Assembly (NCBI GenBank): GCA_021730785.1
Contig: JAKFWF010000003.1
Coordinates: 1 to 64,000 of the forward strand
Length of the DNA: 64,000 nucleotides
Reading direction: 5' to 3'
Source: Hyphomicrobiaceae bacterium
GTDB lineage: Bacteria; Pseudomonadota; Alphaproteobacteria; Rhizobiales; Hyphomicrobiaceae
Below the pieces are notes generated by a model. The model was given only the letters and a program-made list of their open reading frames with translations, was not told where the DNA came from and searched no databases. Positions 41,177 through 49,685 of the stretch are shown one piece after another. Within the stretch, counting starts at the first letter, position 1. The number at the start of each line of letters is the position of its first letter. The translations under genes were made by a program, and so were the position numbers.

Positions 41177-42748
41177 GTGGCGCGCGACGGTAACGACACC
41201 AGAAATGGTGACGGGCATGGCAATGGTTCTACCAGCGATCCGGCAGTCACGCCGCGGTCCACGGTGGCTAAGCTGCGCATTATCGAACGCAGCCTGGGAC
41301 TGCCTGGCAAGTTGCTCCTGCTGACCGGCCTGTTCGTGATGCTGTCGGAAATTCTCATTTTCGTGCCGTCGCTGGCCAATTTCCGCGTCATGTGGCTGGC
41401 CGACCGGATCAATGCCGCACACCTCGCAACGCTCGCGAGCGACGCCTCACCGGGCGGCAACATTTCGCCTGCGGTACGCCTTGAGCTGCTGAGCAATGCG
41501 CAGGTCAAAGGCATTGCCGTCAAGCACATGGGCCAGCGCCGCATGGTGCTGCCCCCGGAAGAGGATCTGACCATCGACGCGGTTCATGATCTGCGGCCGA
41601 TGGCCGGCAACATTTTTGCGATGATCCGATCGCGATATGGCCTGATCGGCGACGCCATGGGCGTCTTCACGATGTCGAACAACTGGACCATCCGCGTGAT
41701 CGGACAACCGCGCCACGCCGGTAGCACCACGGTTTCATCGCCGTTCGCATACGGGCGTGACGATTTCGTCGAGATCATCGTCGCCTGCGGTCCGTTGCAG
41801 CAGGCCATGTTCAAATACGCGCTCAACGTCCTGGGACTGTCGGTGATCATCTCTGTGATCACAGCGGCGCTCGTTTATGCGGCGCTGAGCGGCCTCCTGG
41901 TGCGGCCCATGATGCGGCTCGCCCAGAACATGATCCATTTCAGCGAGAAGCCGGACGATGCCTCGCGCATCATCGTGCCGTCGAGCCGCAACGACGAGAT
42001 CGGCACCACCGAGCGGGAGCTGGCTCGGATGCAGAGCGAACTCCTGCACCTGCTGCAACAGAAGAACCGCCTGGCGCAACTCGGTCTCGCGGTGTCGAAG
42101 ATCAATCACGATTTGCGCAACATGCTGGCCACCGCCCAGCTGATGTCGGATCGCTTGGCGGCCTTGCCGGATCCAGCTGTGCAGCGCTTCTCGCCCAAAT
42201 TGATTGCCTCGCTCGACCGCGCCATCAACTTCTGCAACGAAACGCTGAAGTTCGGCCGTGCCGAGGAATCCGCCCCCCAGCGCATCCGTTTCCGGTTGCA
42301 CGCCCTGGCCGAGGAAGTGGGCGATGGACTTGGCCTGCCGCACGACAAACTCGCCTTCGTCATCGAAATGGCCGAAGATCTGGAAGTCGAAGCCGACAGC
42401 TACCACCTCTATCGCGTGCTGAACAATCTGGTGCGCAATTCGGTTCAGGCTATCGAGGGAACGGCGGCCCAGGCCGGCCGCATTGTCCTGCGCGCGACGC
42501 GGACAGGGCCATCGGTTGCAATCGAGGTGGCGGACGATGGTCCCGGCGTGCCGGAAGCGGCGCTGGCCAACCTGTTCCAGGCCTTCATCGGCGGTGCACG
42601 CAAGGGTGGTTCGGGCCTCGGCCTCGCCATCGCTGCCGAACTGGTCGCAGCGCACGGCAGCACGTTGCGCCATGAACCGGGCAATCCTGGTGCGGTTTTC
42701 GCATTCGAGATCGTTGATCAAGAACCGTCTGACCAGGCGCCCGCTTGA
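41177..42748 (+). CDS. Membrane sensor histidine kinase (orphan)
   Basis: A 523-residue kinase. First transmembrane helix about 45-65; periplasmic domain to about 210; second helix about 215-240; HAMP-like linker (LVRPMMRLAQNMIHFSEKP). The phospho-acceptor is His311 in KINHDLRNML, followed by the ATPase domain with N box NNLVRNSVQAIEG, G1 DDGPGVP and G2 GSGLGLAI. The first 30 residues are Gly/Asn/Asp-rich. It starts with GTG 41177 behind GAGGAG, 54 bases after the FAD gene. No response regulator gene is adjacent, so its partner lies elsewhere. Confidence 0.9.
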   Translation: MARDGNDTRNGDGHGNGSTSDPAVTPRSTVAKLRIIERSLGLPGKLLLLTGLFVMLSEILIFVPSLANFRVMWLADRINAAHLATLASDASPGGNISPAVRLELLSNAQVKGIAVKHMGQRRMVLPPEEDLTIDAVHDLRPMAGNIFAMIRSRYGLIGDAMGVFTMSNNWTIRVIGQPRHAGSTTVSSPFAYGRDDFVEIIVACGPLQQAMFKYALNVLGLSVIISVITAALVYAALSGLLVRPMMRLAQNMIHFSEKPDDASRIIVPSSRNDEIGTTERELARMQSELLHLLQQKNRLAQLGLAVSKINHDLRNMLATAQLMSDRLAALPDPAVQRFSPKLIASLDRAINFCNETLKFGRAEESAPQRIRFRLHALAEEVGDGLGLPHDKLAFVIEMAEDLEVEADSYHLYRVLNNLVRNSVQAIEGTAAQAGRIVLRATRTGPSVAIEVADDGPGVPEAALANLFQAFIGGARKGGSGLGLAIAAELVAAHGSTLRHEPGNPGAVFAFEIVDQEPSDQAPA

Positions 42749-42769
42749 TCGCCGGGGCGGTGCGCGGCA

Positions 42770-42789
42770 AGGTGGGTGGAGCCCCACCT
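42770..42789 (+). terminator. Hairpin between the kinase gene and coaD
   Basis: AGGTGGG (42770-42776) and CCCACCT (42783-42789) form a perfect 7-bp stem with a 6-base loop in the 58-base gap. It lacks a T tract, so it could be a weak terminator or a translational control element 17 bases before coaD. Confidence 0.35.
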
Positions 42790-42806
42790 GGATGGACCCC
42801 TGACCC

Positions 42807-43307
42807 ATGGCCCGCATTGGCTTTTATTCCGGCTCGTTCGATCCCGTGACGCTCGGCCATGCCGACGTTTTGGCACGAGCGCTTGCGCTCGTCGACGAAC
42901 TGGTGATCGGCATCGGCATCCATCCCGGCAAAGCCCCGCTATTCTCGACACCAGAGAAAATCGAGATGTTGAAGGCCGAGGCCAAGCCGCTTGCCACGGC
43001 AGCCGGCGCCGCGTTCCATGTCATCACCTTCGACCGCCTGGTCGTCGATGCCGCGCGTGACGCTGGCGCGACCGCCATTTTTCGCGGCCTGCGGGATGGC
43101 ACCGATCTCGACTACGAAATGCAGATGGCCGGCATGAATGGCACCATGATGCCGGCGGTTCGCACGGTGTTTCTGCCGGCCTCCCCCAGCGTACGCCATA
43201 TCACCGCGACTTTGGTGCGCCAGATCGCCATGATGGGCGGCGACGTCAGCGCCTTCGTTTCACCACAGGTTGCCAAGCGCCTGAAAGCCAAGGTCGATGG
43301 GGCTTGA
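42807..43307 (+). CDS. coaD: Phosphopantetheine adenylyltransferase
   Basis: Fourth step of coenzyme A synthesis: joins 4'-phosphopantetheine and ATP. The 166-residue nucleotidyltransferase has the signature [14 protein letters not shown] (TxGH motif) near the N-terminus and [21 protein letters not shown] in the middle. The C-terminal ATP-binding segment is [17 protein letters not shown] 42807 begins [11 protein letters not shown], typical of the family. Followed after 3 bases by a polyprenyl-phosphate transferase gene, so possibly co-transcribed. Confidence 0.96.
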   Translation: MARIGFYSGSFDPVTLGHADVLARALALVDELVIGIGIHPGKAPLFSTPEKIEMLKAEAKPLATAAGAAFHVITFDRLVVDAARDAGATAIFRGLRDGTDLDYEMQMAGMNGTMMPAVRTVFLPASPSVRHITATLVRQIAMMGGDVSAFVSPQVAKRLKAKVDGA

Positions 43308-43310
43308 CAC

Positions 43311-44339
43311 ATGGTCTCTCCGGTCGTGGGCGCGGCGCTGTTCGTCGGCGCAGCCGTCACGAGCGCGGCACTGATCGTCGTGCTCAGGCCATGGCTAAAG
43401 CGCTATGCGCTGGCCCGTCCTAACGCCCGCTCGAGCCACACCGCGCCGACGCCACAAGGCGCCGGCATCGCCGTGATTGCGGCGGCACTTGGCGCAACAT
43501 CGGCCTTCGCCTGGGCAGCGCTCGGTGCCGGCGGCGATCCCAACCTTCTGCCGCTAGTGCTGGCCATCATCGGGCTTGCCGTGATCGGTCTTGTCGACGA
43601 CATCATGCCTTTGTCGGCACGCTTGCGCCTGTTGGTGCAGTTCGCTGCCGCGGCCGGTCTGGTACTGGCGCTGCCAGCGGGCGCCCGCGCCCTGCCGTTT
43701 CTGCCCCACGTCATGGAGCTTGCGATCCTGCTCGTCGGTCTCGTCTGGTTCGTGAACCTGACGAACTTCATGGATGGCATCGACGGCATCACGGTCGCGG
43801 CCATCACGCCGACGCTGGCCGGCATCGCGCTGCTGGCCGCTAACGCCACTGCACACTCCGACCTCGACATAGTCATGGCGCTCGCACTTGCCGGTGCACT
43901 GGTGGGCTTTTATCCCTTCAATCGCCATGTGGCCCGCGCCTTCCTCGGCGATGTCGGTAGTCTCGCCATTGGCGGCATCACGGGATACCTGTTGCTGCGC
44001 CTGGCGTGTTCTGGCCACTTGATCCCGGCGCTGATCCTGCCGCTGTACTATCTGGCCGATACCGGCGTGACCCTGTTCCTGCGCTGGCGCCGCGGCGCGC
44101 AGCTGTCACAAGCGCACCGCGAGCATTTCTACCAGCGGGCCCAGGCGGCAGGCCTCATGGTGCCTGAGATCGTCCAGCGCGTGTTCGGGTTGAACTGTGG
44201 CTTGGCGCTGATCGCAGTCGCCGTCGGACACATGACCACACTGTGGATGCAACTGCTGTGGTGTGCGGCTGCCGGCCTGCTGACCGCCGCAACTTTACGA
44301 TCGTTCGCGTCGGGCACGCGCTTTTCCGCACTCGACTAA
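43311..44339 (+). CDS. Polyprenyl-phosphate sugar-1-phosphate transferase, WecA/MraY superfamily
   Basis: A 342-residue polytopic membrane enzyme predicted to transfer a sugar phosphate (often GlcNAc-1-P or a related sugar) onto undecaprenyl phosphate, starting a surface polysaccharide. Motifs: ARPNARSSHTAPTPQGAG near residue 37, GLVDDIMPLSARLR, NLTNFMDGIDGIT, AFLGDVGSLAIGG and the cytoplasmic HREHFYQRA, the counterpart of the WecA HxHH loop. Ends 4 bases into the oppositely directed RimB-RimK gene. With the GT2 gene at 45749 it could serve the same glycan, but no full polysaccharide cluster is present. Confidence 0.9.
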   Translation: MVSPVVGAALFVGAAVTSAALIVVLRPWLKRYALARPNARSSHTAPTPQGAGIAVIAAALGATSAFAWAALGAGGDPNLLPLVLAIIGLAVIGLVDDIMPLSARLRLLVQFAAAAGLVLALPAGARALPFLPHVMELAILLVGLVWFVNLTNFMDGIDGITVAAITPTLAGIALLAANATAHSDLDIVMALALAGALVGFYPFNRHVARAFLGDVGSLAIGGITGYLLLRLACSGHLIPALILPLYYLADTGVTLFLRWRRGAQLSQAHREHFYQRAQAAGLMVPEIVQRVFGLNCGLALIAVAVGHMTTLWMQLLWCAAAGLLTAATLRSFASGTRFSALD

Positions 44340-45502
44340 CCGTCACCGTCGGCCGCCGGCGGCAGTGTGGCTGGCGTGCGCACCTGGGTTTCGATTCCCA
44401 TGATAATCGCGCGCGCCAGGGTCGCTGCCTGGCCATACCCGGTAAGCGGCGGATTGGGATCGATGCTGGCGATCCGCCATGTGCCATCGATACGGGCGAC
44501 CTCGATTGCCACCATGCCGAGTTCGAGTGCAGCAGCTGCCCGCATCGCCAGGCGCGTTTCGGTATCGCCGGCAAAGCCCTGGCTGGCGAGACAACCGCCA
44601 AGAACTAGCAGCAGGCGGCTCGACGCCTCATGTTCGCCGGCCGCGAGCCGTGCCGGCACTCCGTGCGCATGCAGGCGGGCGGCCAGCAGATGGGGGTTGC
44701 GCAGGCGCTCGATTGCGGAGGCCGGGTTGAGCGTGATGGCGCCGGCCGCCTGCATATGGTGCACCACGGCGGCGGCGAGGCCAGGCGCACCACCCGTTGC
44801 GCGTGCGATCACGGCATCATAGGGCGGCAATGGTGTTGCGCCGGCCCACAAGCTGGGGCGGTCCGCTTCGAATTCGAGCATGAGCGTGTCGAGCGGCAGG
44901 ATATCGAGGGTGTGGCCGCGGCTGGCCGCCTCCTCCTGCAGCTTGATGTTCGACGTCCGGGTCGGTTTCGTGGCCACCAGCGCGATCCGGAGGTGGCGCT
45001 GGGGCAGGGTCTGGCGCGGCATCCCGGCATAGAGCTTGTGCGACAGCTTCGGCTGCACAAACGAGGCGCCCGGATCCACCAGTAAGCCGCCGCGGATCGC
45101 CTGCCGGCCGAGCAGCATGCGATAGGCCATGCTCTCACGGTTGGCGAGTGTGGTTTCGATCTCGCCCCAGTCCCGGTCGCCGAGCACCAGCCGGGTGCGG
45201 ATGACGAAGCGGGTTTCCTTCTCACCGTTCGAACTGGTCACCTCGCGCCGATCGAAGACCGCAGCGGTGCACACGCGCGTGATGTCCTCGCGGCCGGGCA
45301 CGGGATGCACTCCGAACCGCACCATGGGTGCCGACAGCTGCCCGAACGGTTCGATCGCAAAGGCGTGCAACGCCGAGGTCTTGGCGCCGGTATCGATTTT
45401 GGCGCGGATCGCCGGCAACCCGAGATCGGGCAGCGCGAGCCACTCCTCCCAGCCGACGATGAAGGGGGCGCGGTCGTCCACAGGCGGTTTCGGTCGCGTC
45501 AT
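44336..45502 (-). CDS. RimB-like aspartic protease fused to a degenerate RimK-like domain
   Basis: A 388-residue two-domain protein. Residues 14-150 form the retropepsin-like RimB/ATP-dependent zinc protease domain (GWEEWLALPDLGLPAIRAKI, active site DTGAKTSALHA at 37-47). Residues 170-285 match the N-terminal pre-ATP-grasp domain of RimK (LRIALVATKP; RNPHLLAARLHAHGVP), the ribosomal protein S6 glutamate ligase. The central ATP-grasp part of RimK (roughly 100 residues with the Gly-rich loop and ATP-binding Lys) is missing. Only the last strand and metal motif remain, as WRIASIDPNPPL, where RimK usually has a MEVN-type motif. The ligase half is therefore probably inactive. ATG 45502 chosen over TTG 45538. 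Confidence 0.85.
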   Translation of the reverse strand: MTRPKPPVDDRAPFIVGWEEWLALPDLGLPAIRAKIDTGAKTSALHAFAIEPFGQLSAPMVRFGVHPVPGREDITRVCTAAVFDRREVTSSNGEKETRFVIRTRLVLGDRDWGEIETTLANRESMAYRMLLGRQAIRGGLLVDPGASFVQPKLSHKLYAGMPRQTLPQRHLRIALVATKPTRTSNIKLQEEAASRGHTLDILPLDTLMLEFEADRPSLWAGATPLPPYDAVIARATGGAPGLAAAVVHHMQAAGAITLNPASAIERLRNPHLLAARLHAHGVPARLAAGEHEASSRLLLVLGGCLASQGFAGDTETRLAMRAAAALELGMVAIEVARIDGTWRIASIDPNPPLTGYGQAATLARAIIMGIETQVRTPATLPPAADGDG

Positions 45503-45748
45503 GCCAACGCGGGTAGCGCAGATGGCGCACAAGGGCAATCATGGCGCGGTGGGGTCGCGGCGACAATGCCCCGACGGACCATCACGCGGTCGTGTAACGA
45601 TACTGGCGTGATGCGGACGCAAAGGGTGGCGCGCACGTGCTCAATTCTGCTCATCGTCCGCTCGATTCCCTGATATGGGACAGCATGCCGACGTGTCTCC
45701 ATTCCGATTTGCCGCGGATCGCCGTCCAAACTGTGCCGGAGCGCCGCC

Positions 45749-46462
45749 ATGCGTGAGGGGCGCAGGGTCGGCGTCGTCATTCCAGCACTGAACGAAGCTG
45801 ATGCCATCGGTCGCGTCATCGGCGATATTCCGGTTTGGGTCGACAGCATCGTGGTCGTTGACAACGGCTCGAGCGATGCCACGGCGCTCGTCGCTGGTGG
45901 CGCGGGGGCAACCGTGGTGCAGCAATTGGAGCGCGGCTACGGTGCGGCCTGCCTCACGGGCATCGCTACCCTCGGACCCGTCGACATCATTGTGTTCGTC
46001 GATGGCGACTATTCGGATTATCCAGGCGACATGGCCGACCTTGTCGACCCGATCGCAGCCGGCCGTACCGATTTCGTGATCGCGTCCCGCGCTATCGGCA
46101 CCCGCGAACCCGGCGCACTGACCCCGCAGCAGGTGTTCGGCAACTGGCTTGCGACAACGCTGATCCGGCTGATCTGGGGCGCGCGCTTTTCCGACCTTGG
46201 GCCGTTTCGAGCCATTTCCGCGCCGGCCCTTTCAGCACTCGCCATGGCCGACCGTAATTTTGGTTGGACGGTCGAGATGCAGATCAAGGCCGCCGAACAC
46301 AAGCTGCGCTGGCTCGAAGTGCCGGCGCGCTACCGGCGCCGCATCGGCGTGTCGAAGGTTTCGGGCACCATTTCCGGATCACTGAAGGCGGGTGCGAAAA
46401 TTCTCTACATCATCGGCCGCCACGCCTTGCGACGCAGGGCCATTGACCTGCCTCCCCCATGA
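45749..46462 (+). CDS. Family 2 glycosyltransferase, dolichyl-phosphate mannosyltransferase-like
   Basis: A 237-residue GT-A fold enzyme. GVVIPALNEADAIGRVI binds nucleotide, VVVDNGSSDAT follows, the metal-binding DxD-like motif is in VFVDGDYSDYP, and the acceptor region includes WTVEMQIKAAEHKLRW with EVPARYRRRIGVSKVSGT. No C-terminal membrane domain, so it resembles short DPM1-like enzymes that use polyprenyl phosphate. ATG 45749 has GGAG upstream. It is followed 18 bases later by pgsA. Donor and acceptor unknown. Confidence 0.87.
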   Translation: MREGRRVGVVIPALNEADAIGRVIGDIPVWVDSIVVVDNGSSDATALVAGGAGATVVQQLERGYGAACLTGIATLGPVDIIVFVDGDYSDYPGDMADLVDPIAAGRTDFVIASRAIGTREPGALTPQQVFGNWLATTLIRLIWGARFSDLGPFRAISAPALSALAMADRNFGWTVEMQIKAAEHKLRWLEVPARYRRRIGVSKVSGTISGSLKAGAKILYIIGRHALRRRAIDLPPP

Positions 46463-46480
46463 CGGTGTACCAGTTCATCC

Positions 46481-47083
46481 ATGGAAACCGCTGCGCCCCG
46501 TCCGACCGCCCGCCGCACCCCGGCGCTGAGTTTGCCGAACATCCTGACTTATGGGCGGATCGCGGCGGTCCCCGCACTGGTTGTTTGCATGTTTCTGCTG
46601 CAAGGCGACGTCGGGCGGTGGAGTGCACTCGCCGTTTTCACGGCCGCCTGCATCACAGACTGGCTCGACGGGTATCTGGCACGCATCTGGGACCAGCAGT
46701 CGGCGCTGGGCCGCATGCTGGATCCAATTGCCGATAAGTTGCTGGTGGGCGCCGCCCTGCTGATGCTCGTGCACGACAACACGATCGATGGCTGGCAGGT
46801 CTGGGCCGCAGTGATCATTCTATCGCGTGAAATCCTGGTGTCTGGCCTGCGCGAGTATCTGGCGGAATTGAACGTGAAGGTTCACGTGAGCCAGCTGGCC
46901 AAGTGGAAGACCACGATGCAGATGGTGGCGCTCGGCGTGCTGATCGGCGGGCCGGCCGCGGAAAAGGTCGTGTCCGGGATCACCGCACTGGGCACCGGCT
47001 GCTTGTGGATCGCGGCTGTGCTGACACTGTACACAGGCTATGACTATCTGAAGTCCGCGGTCGGCCATGCCATTGACAGTTGA
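46481..47083 (+). CDS. pgsA: CDP-diacylglycerol--glycerol-3-phosphate phosphatidyltransferase
   Basis: Commits CDP-diacylglycerol to phosphatidylglycerol. The 200-residue membrane protein has the CDP-alcohol phosphotransferase signature across DWLDGYLARIWDQQ and GRMLDPIADK (DxxDGxxAR, then GxxxDxxxD) and several hydrophobic helices. The start LSLPNILTYGRIAAVP is characteristic of PgsA. Seven bases before moaD; the pgsA-moaD-moaE order is a recurring arrangement. Confidence 0.94.
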   Translation: METAAPRPTARRTPALSLPNILTYGRIAAVPALVVCMFLLQGDVGRWSALAVFTAACITDWLDGYLARIWDQQSALGRMLDPIADKLLVGAALLMLVHDNTIDGWQVWAAVIILSREILVSGLREYLAELNVKVHVSQLAKWKTTMQMVALGVLIGGPAAEKVVSGITALGTGCLWIAAVLTLYTGYDYLKSAVGHAIDS

Positions 47084-47089
47084 GAAGCC

Positions 47090-47347
47090 ATGACAGTCAC
47101 GCTGCGCTATTTCGCCTGGGTCCGCGAGCGGATCGGGCGGGCCGAGGAGCAGATCGATCTGCCAGCCGACATCACAACGGTCGGTGAGCTGGTCCAGTGG
47201 CTGAAGGCGCGGGGGCCTGAATACGCCCATGCCTTCGCGAAGGCCGATGTGATCCGCGCGGCGATCGACCAGACCCACGTGAAGCCGCAAGCGGCCATCG
47301 GCGGCGCGCGGGAAATCGCCTTTTTTCCACCGGTCACGGGTGGCTAG
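47090..47347 (+). CDS. moaD: Molybdopterin synthase sulfur carrier subunit
   Basis: An 85-residue ubiquitin-fold protein that carries sulfur as a C-terminal thiocarboxylate for molybdopterin synthesis. It begins MTVTLRYFAWVRERIG and ends FFPPVTGG; the terminal Gly-Gly is the modified site. Six bases after pgsA and two bases before moaE, so co-translated with moaE. Confidence 0.94.
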   Translation: MTVTLRYFAWVRERIGRAEEQIDLPADITTVGELVQWLKARGPEYAHAFAKADVIRAAIDQTHVKPQAAIGGAREIAFFPPVTGG

Positions 47348-47349
47348 CC

Positions 47350-47808
47350 ATGTCGGTCAGCGTACAGGCCGCGGCCTTCAATATCGCGTTGGAAGTGCGC
47401 AGCCTGACTGCCGGACGCACCGACATCGGCGCGGTCGTCACCTTCACCGGCATTGTGCGCGGCGAGGCGAAGGGCCACCCCATCACTAGTATGGAACTCG
47501 AGCACTATCCCGGCATGACCGAGCGGGAACTCGCGCGGGTCGAGGCTCTCGCACGCGGCCGCTGGCCATTGCAGGGGGTTCGCATCATTCACCGCATCGG
47601 CGTGTTGCGACCGGGCGAGGACATCGTGCTGGTGGTGACGCTGTCATCGCACCGGCAAGCGGCCTTCGAGGCGGCCGAATTCCTCATGGACTATCTGAAG
47701 ACCAGCGCTCCGTTCTGGAAAAAAGAAACCGGCGCTGACGGCGTCGGCATGTGGGTCGACGCGCGGGAGGCGGACAACAAGGCGCGCGAGCGGTGGGAAA
47801 GCGCGTAA
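47350..47808 (+). CDS. moaE: Molybdopterin synthase catalytic subunit
   Basis: A 152-residue large subunit that moves sulfur from MoaD to precursor Z. Family features: VVTFTGIVRGEAKG, MELEHYPGMTE, IIHRIGVLRPGEDIVLV, HRQAAFEAAEFLMDYLK and the catalytic lysine region APFWKKE. Last gene of the GT2-pgsA-moaD-moaE run, converging with tatC 10 bases away. Confidence 0.96.
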   Translation: MSVSVQAAAFNIALEVRSLTAGRTDIGAVVTFTGIVRGEAKGHPITSMELEHYPGMTERELARVEALARGRWPLQGVRIIHRIGVLRPGEDIVLVVTLSSHRQAAFEAAEFLMDYLKTSAPFWKKETGADGVGMWVDAREADNKARERWESA

Positions 47809-47818
47809 GCGGCCGGCG

Positions 47819-48634
47819 TCAGGCATCCGCACTGGCATCCGCGTCCTTTTTTTCGAGATAGGCGACGGCGAAGATCGCAAGCTCGTAAAGCAGCACGGTG
47901 GGGGCCGCCATCGCGATCATGCTCAGCGGATCGGGCGGCGTCAGGACGGCCGCGACGGTCGCGATGCCCACCACCGCGTACTTGCGCTTGTCGCGCAGCG
48001 TCTGCGCCGTGACCAAGCCGGCCCGCGCCAGCAAGGTCAGGATCACCGGCAGCTGGAAGCAGATGCCGAAGCCGAAAATCAGCGTCATGATCAGCGACAA
48101 ATACTCCGACACCTTCGGCAGTAGTTCGATGACCGGCTGGCCGGGCGTCACCTCGACGAGGCCGAGCGAAAACTTGATCAGCAGCGGCATGGCGACGAAG
48201 TAGACGACTGATGCGCCAAGCGCGAAGAAGCACGGCGTCGCGATCAGGTAGGGCAGGAAAGCGCCGCGCTCGTTGCTGTAGAGGCCCGGCGCGACGAACT
48301 TGTAGATCTGTGTCGCAACCACCGGAAATGACAGGAAAGCCGCGCCGAACATGGCGAGCTTGATGTGCGTGAACAACTGCTCGAGAAAGTGTGTGGCGAT
48401 CAGCCGGCACTTGTCGTCGCCAACCTGCCAGCAGTAAGGCTGCACCAGGATGGCATATATGTACCTGGCGAAGAAAAAGCAGATTACGAACATCGCAATG
48501 AAGGCGAAGATCGAATGAATCAGCCTCTTTTGCAGCTCGATCAAGTGCTCCATCAACGGCGCCTTGGACGCCTCGATCGCCTCGCGTTCGCGCCGCTCGC
48601 GTTCTTCTTTTTCGTTGAGACCCTTGTCGCTCAC
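47819..48634 (-). CDS. tatC: Sec-independent (Tat) translocase subunit TatC
   Basis: A 271-residue inner-membrane receptor for twin-arginine signal peptides. Six hydrophobic helices with family motifs [20 protein letters not shown] at the N-terminus, [20 protein letters not shown] in the second periplasmic loop region, and [18 protein letters not shown]. The start is GTG 48634; an overlapping ATG one or two bases away is out of frame. Third gene of tatA-tatB-tatC, 7 bases after tatB. The C-terminus is acidic ([11 protein letters not shown]). Confidence 0.96.
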   Translation of the reverse strand: MSDKGLNEKEERERREREAIEASKAPLMEHLIELQKRLIHSIFAFIAMFVICFFFARYIYAILVQPYCWQVGDDKCRLIATHFLEQLFTHIKLAMFGAAFLSFPVVATQIYKFVAPGLYSNERGAFLPYLIATPCFFALGASVVYFVAMPLLIKFSLGLVEVTPGQPVIELLPKVSEYLSLIMTLIFGFGICFQLPVILTLLARAGLVTAQTLRDKRKYAVVGIATVAAVLTPPDPLSMIAMAAPTVLLYELAIFAVAYLEKKDADASADA

Positions 48635-48641
48635 ATGTGCC

Positions 48642-49091
48642 TCAAGCGCTGGCTTTGGTCAGGGACGGTGCCTCGGTCGGCAACGCGGGCGATGTCGGCA
48701 TTGGCGGCAGGTCGGTTGCGCTGATGGGCGAAGGCATGGGCACTTCCGCCAAGGCACCGTTGGACGCGGTTGCGGCGCTACCGTTGCCCAGATCGGTGAT
48801 TTCAGCCGCCGTCGTCTCCAGCGGCTTGACGCTGTCCTCGGCCGTGCGCTCGATATCGCGTAGGCTGTCGGTCGCCGTGCGCTTGATGTCTTCCACGTCC
48901 TTGCGGATCTGGTCGAGTTCGGTGTCCTTCATCGCTTCATCGAACTGGCGGCGGAACTCCTCCGCCTGCCGACGGATCTGCCCGACGAACTTGCCGATGG
49001 TGCGCAGCAGAGCCGGCAGGTCCTTCGGGCCCACTACGACGATCGCCAGCATGGCGATGATGATCAGTTTGCTCCACCCGAGATCGAACAC
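48642..49091 (-). CDS. tatB: Tat translocase subunit TatB
   Basis: A 149-residue single-span protein: short N-terminal membrane helix ([20 protein letters not shown]), the [13 protein letters not shown] hinge and amphipathic helix, then a long charged helical region and a Pro/Ser/Thr-rich tail. It starts with GTG 49091 behind AAGAGG. The open frame extends 25 codons further, but those residues do not fit the family. Glu/Asp and Gly-Pro positions distinguish it from TatA. Confidence 0.93.
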   Translation of the reverse strand: MFDLGWSKLIIIAMLAIVVVGPKDLPALLRTIGKFVGQIRRQAEEFRRQFDEAMKDTELDQIRKDVEDIKRTATDSLRDIERTAEDSVKPLETTAAEITDLGNGSAATASNGALAEVPMPSPISATDLPPMPTSPALPTEAPSLTKASA

Positions 49092-49189
49092 AAAAAGCCT
49101 CTTGCAGGTTTCAATTTTGCGCAAACCCGAAACGCACGCGCCGCCGGGCACGGCCGGCGGCGGCACTCAACGCGCGAACAGGCGATCCG

Positions 49190-49417
49190 TCAACCGACCC
49201 GCGTATTTTGACCATGCGCGTCGGGCGCCTTGATCTGGGCATCGATGGTCTTGGGCGGCTCCGGCGTCTTGGCCACGTCGTCGTCGGCCATGCCCTTCTT
49301 GAAGCTTTTGATGCCCTTGGCAAAATCACCCATGATTTCGGAAATCTTGCCCTTGCCGAACATCAGCAGGACGACGGCCAGCAGAATGAGCATATGCCAG
49401 ATGCTGAAGGTACCCAT
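49190..49417 (-). CDS. tatA: Tat translocase subunit TatA
   Basis: A 75-residue pore-forming subunit. Membrane helix [16 protein letters not shown], the FGKGKI hinge (FGxxKxPE-like) and amphipathic helix [18 protein letters not shown], then a polar tail. ATG 49417. First gene of the tat operon. In most Alphaproteobacteria scpA-scpB lie just upstream; here there is a 268-base gap and then ftsQ in the opposite direction. Confidence 0.95.
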   Translation of the reverse strand: MGTFSIWHMLILLAVVLLMFGKGKISEIMGDFAKGIKSFKKGMADDDVAKTPEPPKTIDAQIKAPDAHGQNTRVG

Positions 49418-49609
49418 GGCGCAGTTTCACTCCAGAAGGTGCCGGGCCTACCATGCCTGGCGCCGCGTTTCGCGTCGTCATAACTCTTACAGGCAAGCGC
49501 CTCCAGCAGCAAGGGAAGCGGCTTGTTTCACGAAATTAGCGCCTGTCTGCGGCGGCATGTGGGCCGGACCGGTGGCGACGCTGCTCCTCGATCGCCTGTT
49601 TACAAGAAA

Positions 49610-49641
49610 TTAACTAATCTAATCAAGTGTTAACAACTTGA
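49610..49641. promoter_or_regulatory. AT-rich palindromic site upstream of ftsQ
   Basis: In the divergent tatA-ftsQ gap, TTAA (49610-49613) lies upstream of a near-perfect palindrome TCAAGT-GTTAAC-A-ACTTGA (49623-49641). GTTAAC and TTAA are reminiscent of CtrA half-sites, but the N7 spacing of the full CtrA box is not met. Possible regulator site for division genes; weak. Confidence 0.3.
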
Positions 49642-49685
49642 GCGCCGGGCCCAAGGTCCAGCCTGGTCCGTCATTCGGGGGCGCA

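Noticed and set aside
49610-49641. Full CtrA box upstream of ftsQ
   Set aside because: The two TTAA elements are about 16 bases apart, not 7, so only half-site resemblance can be claimed.
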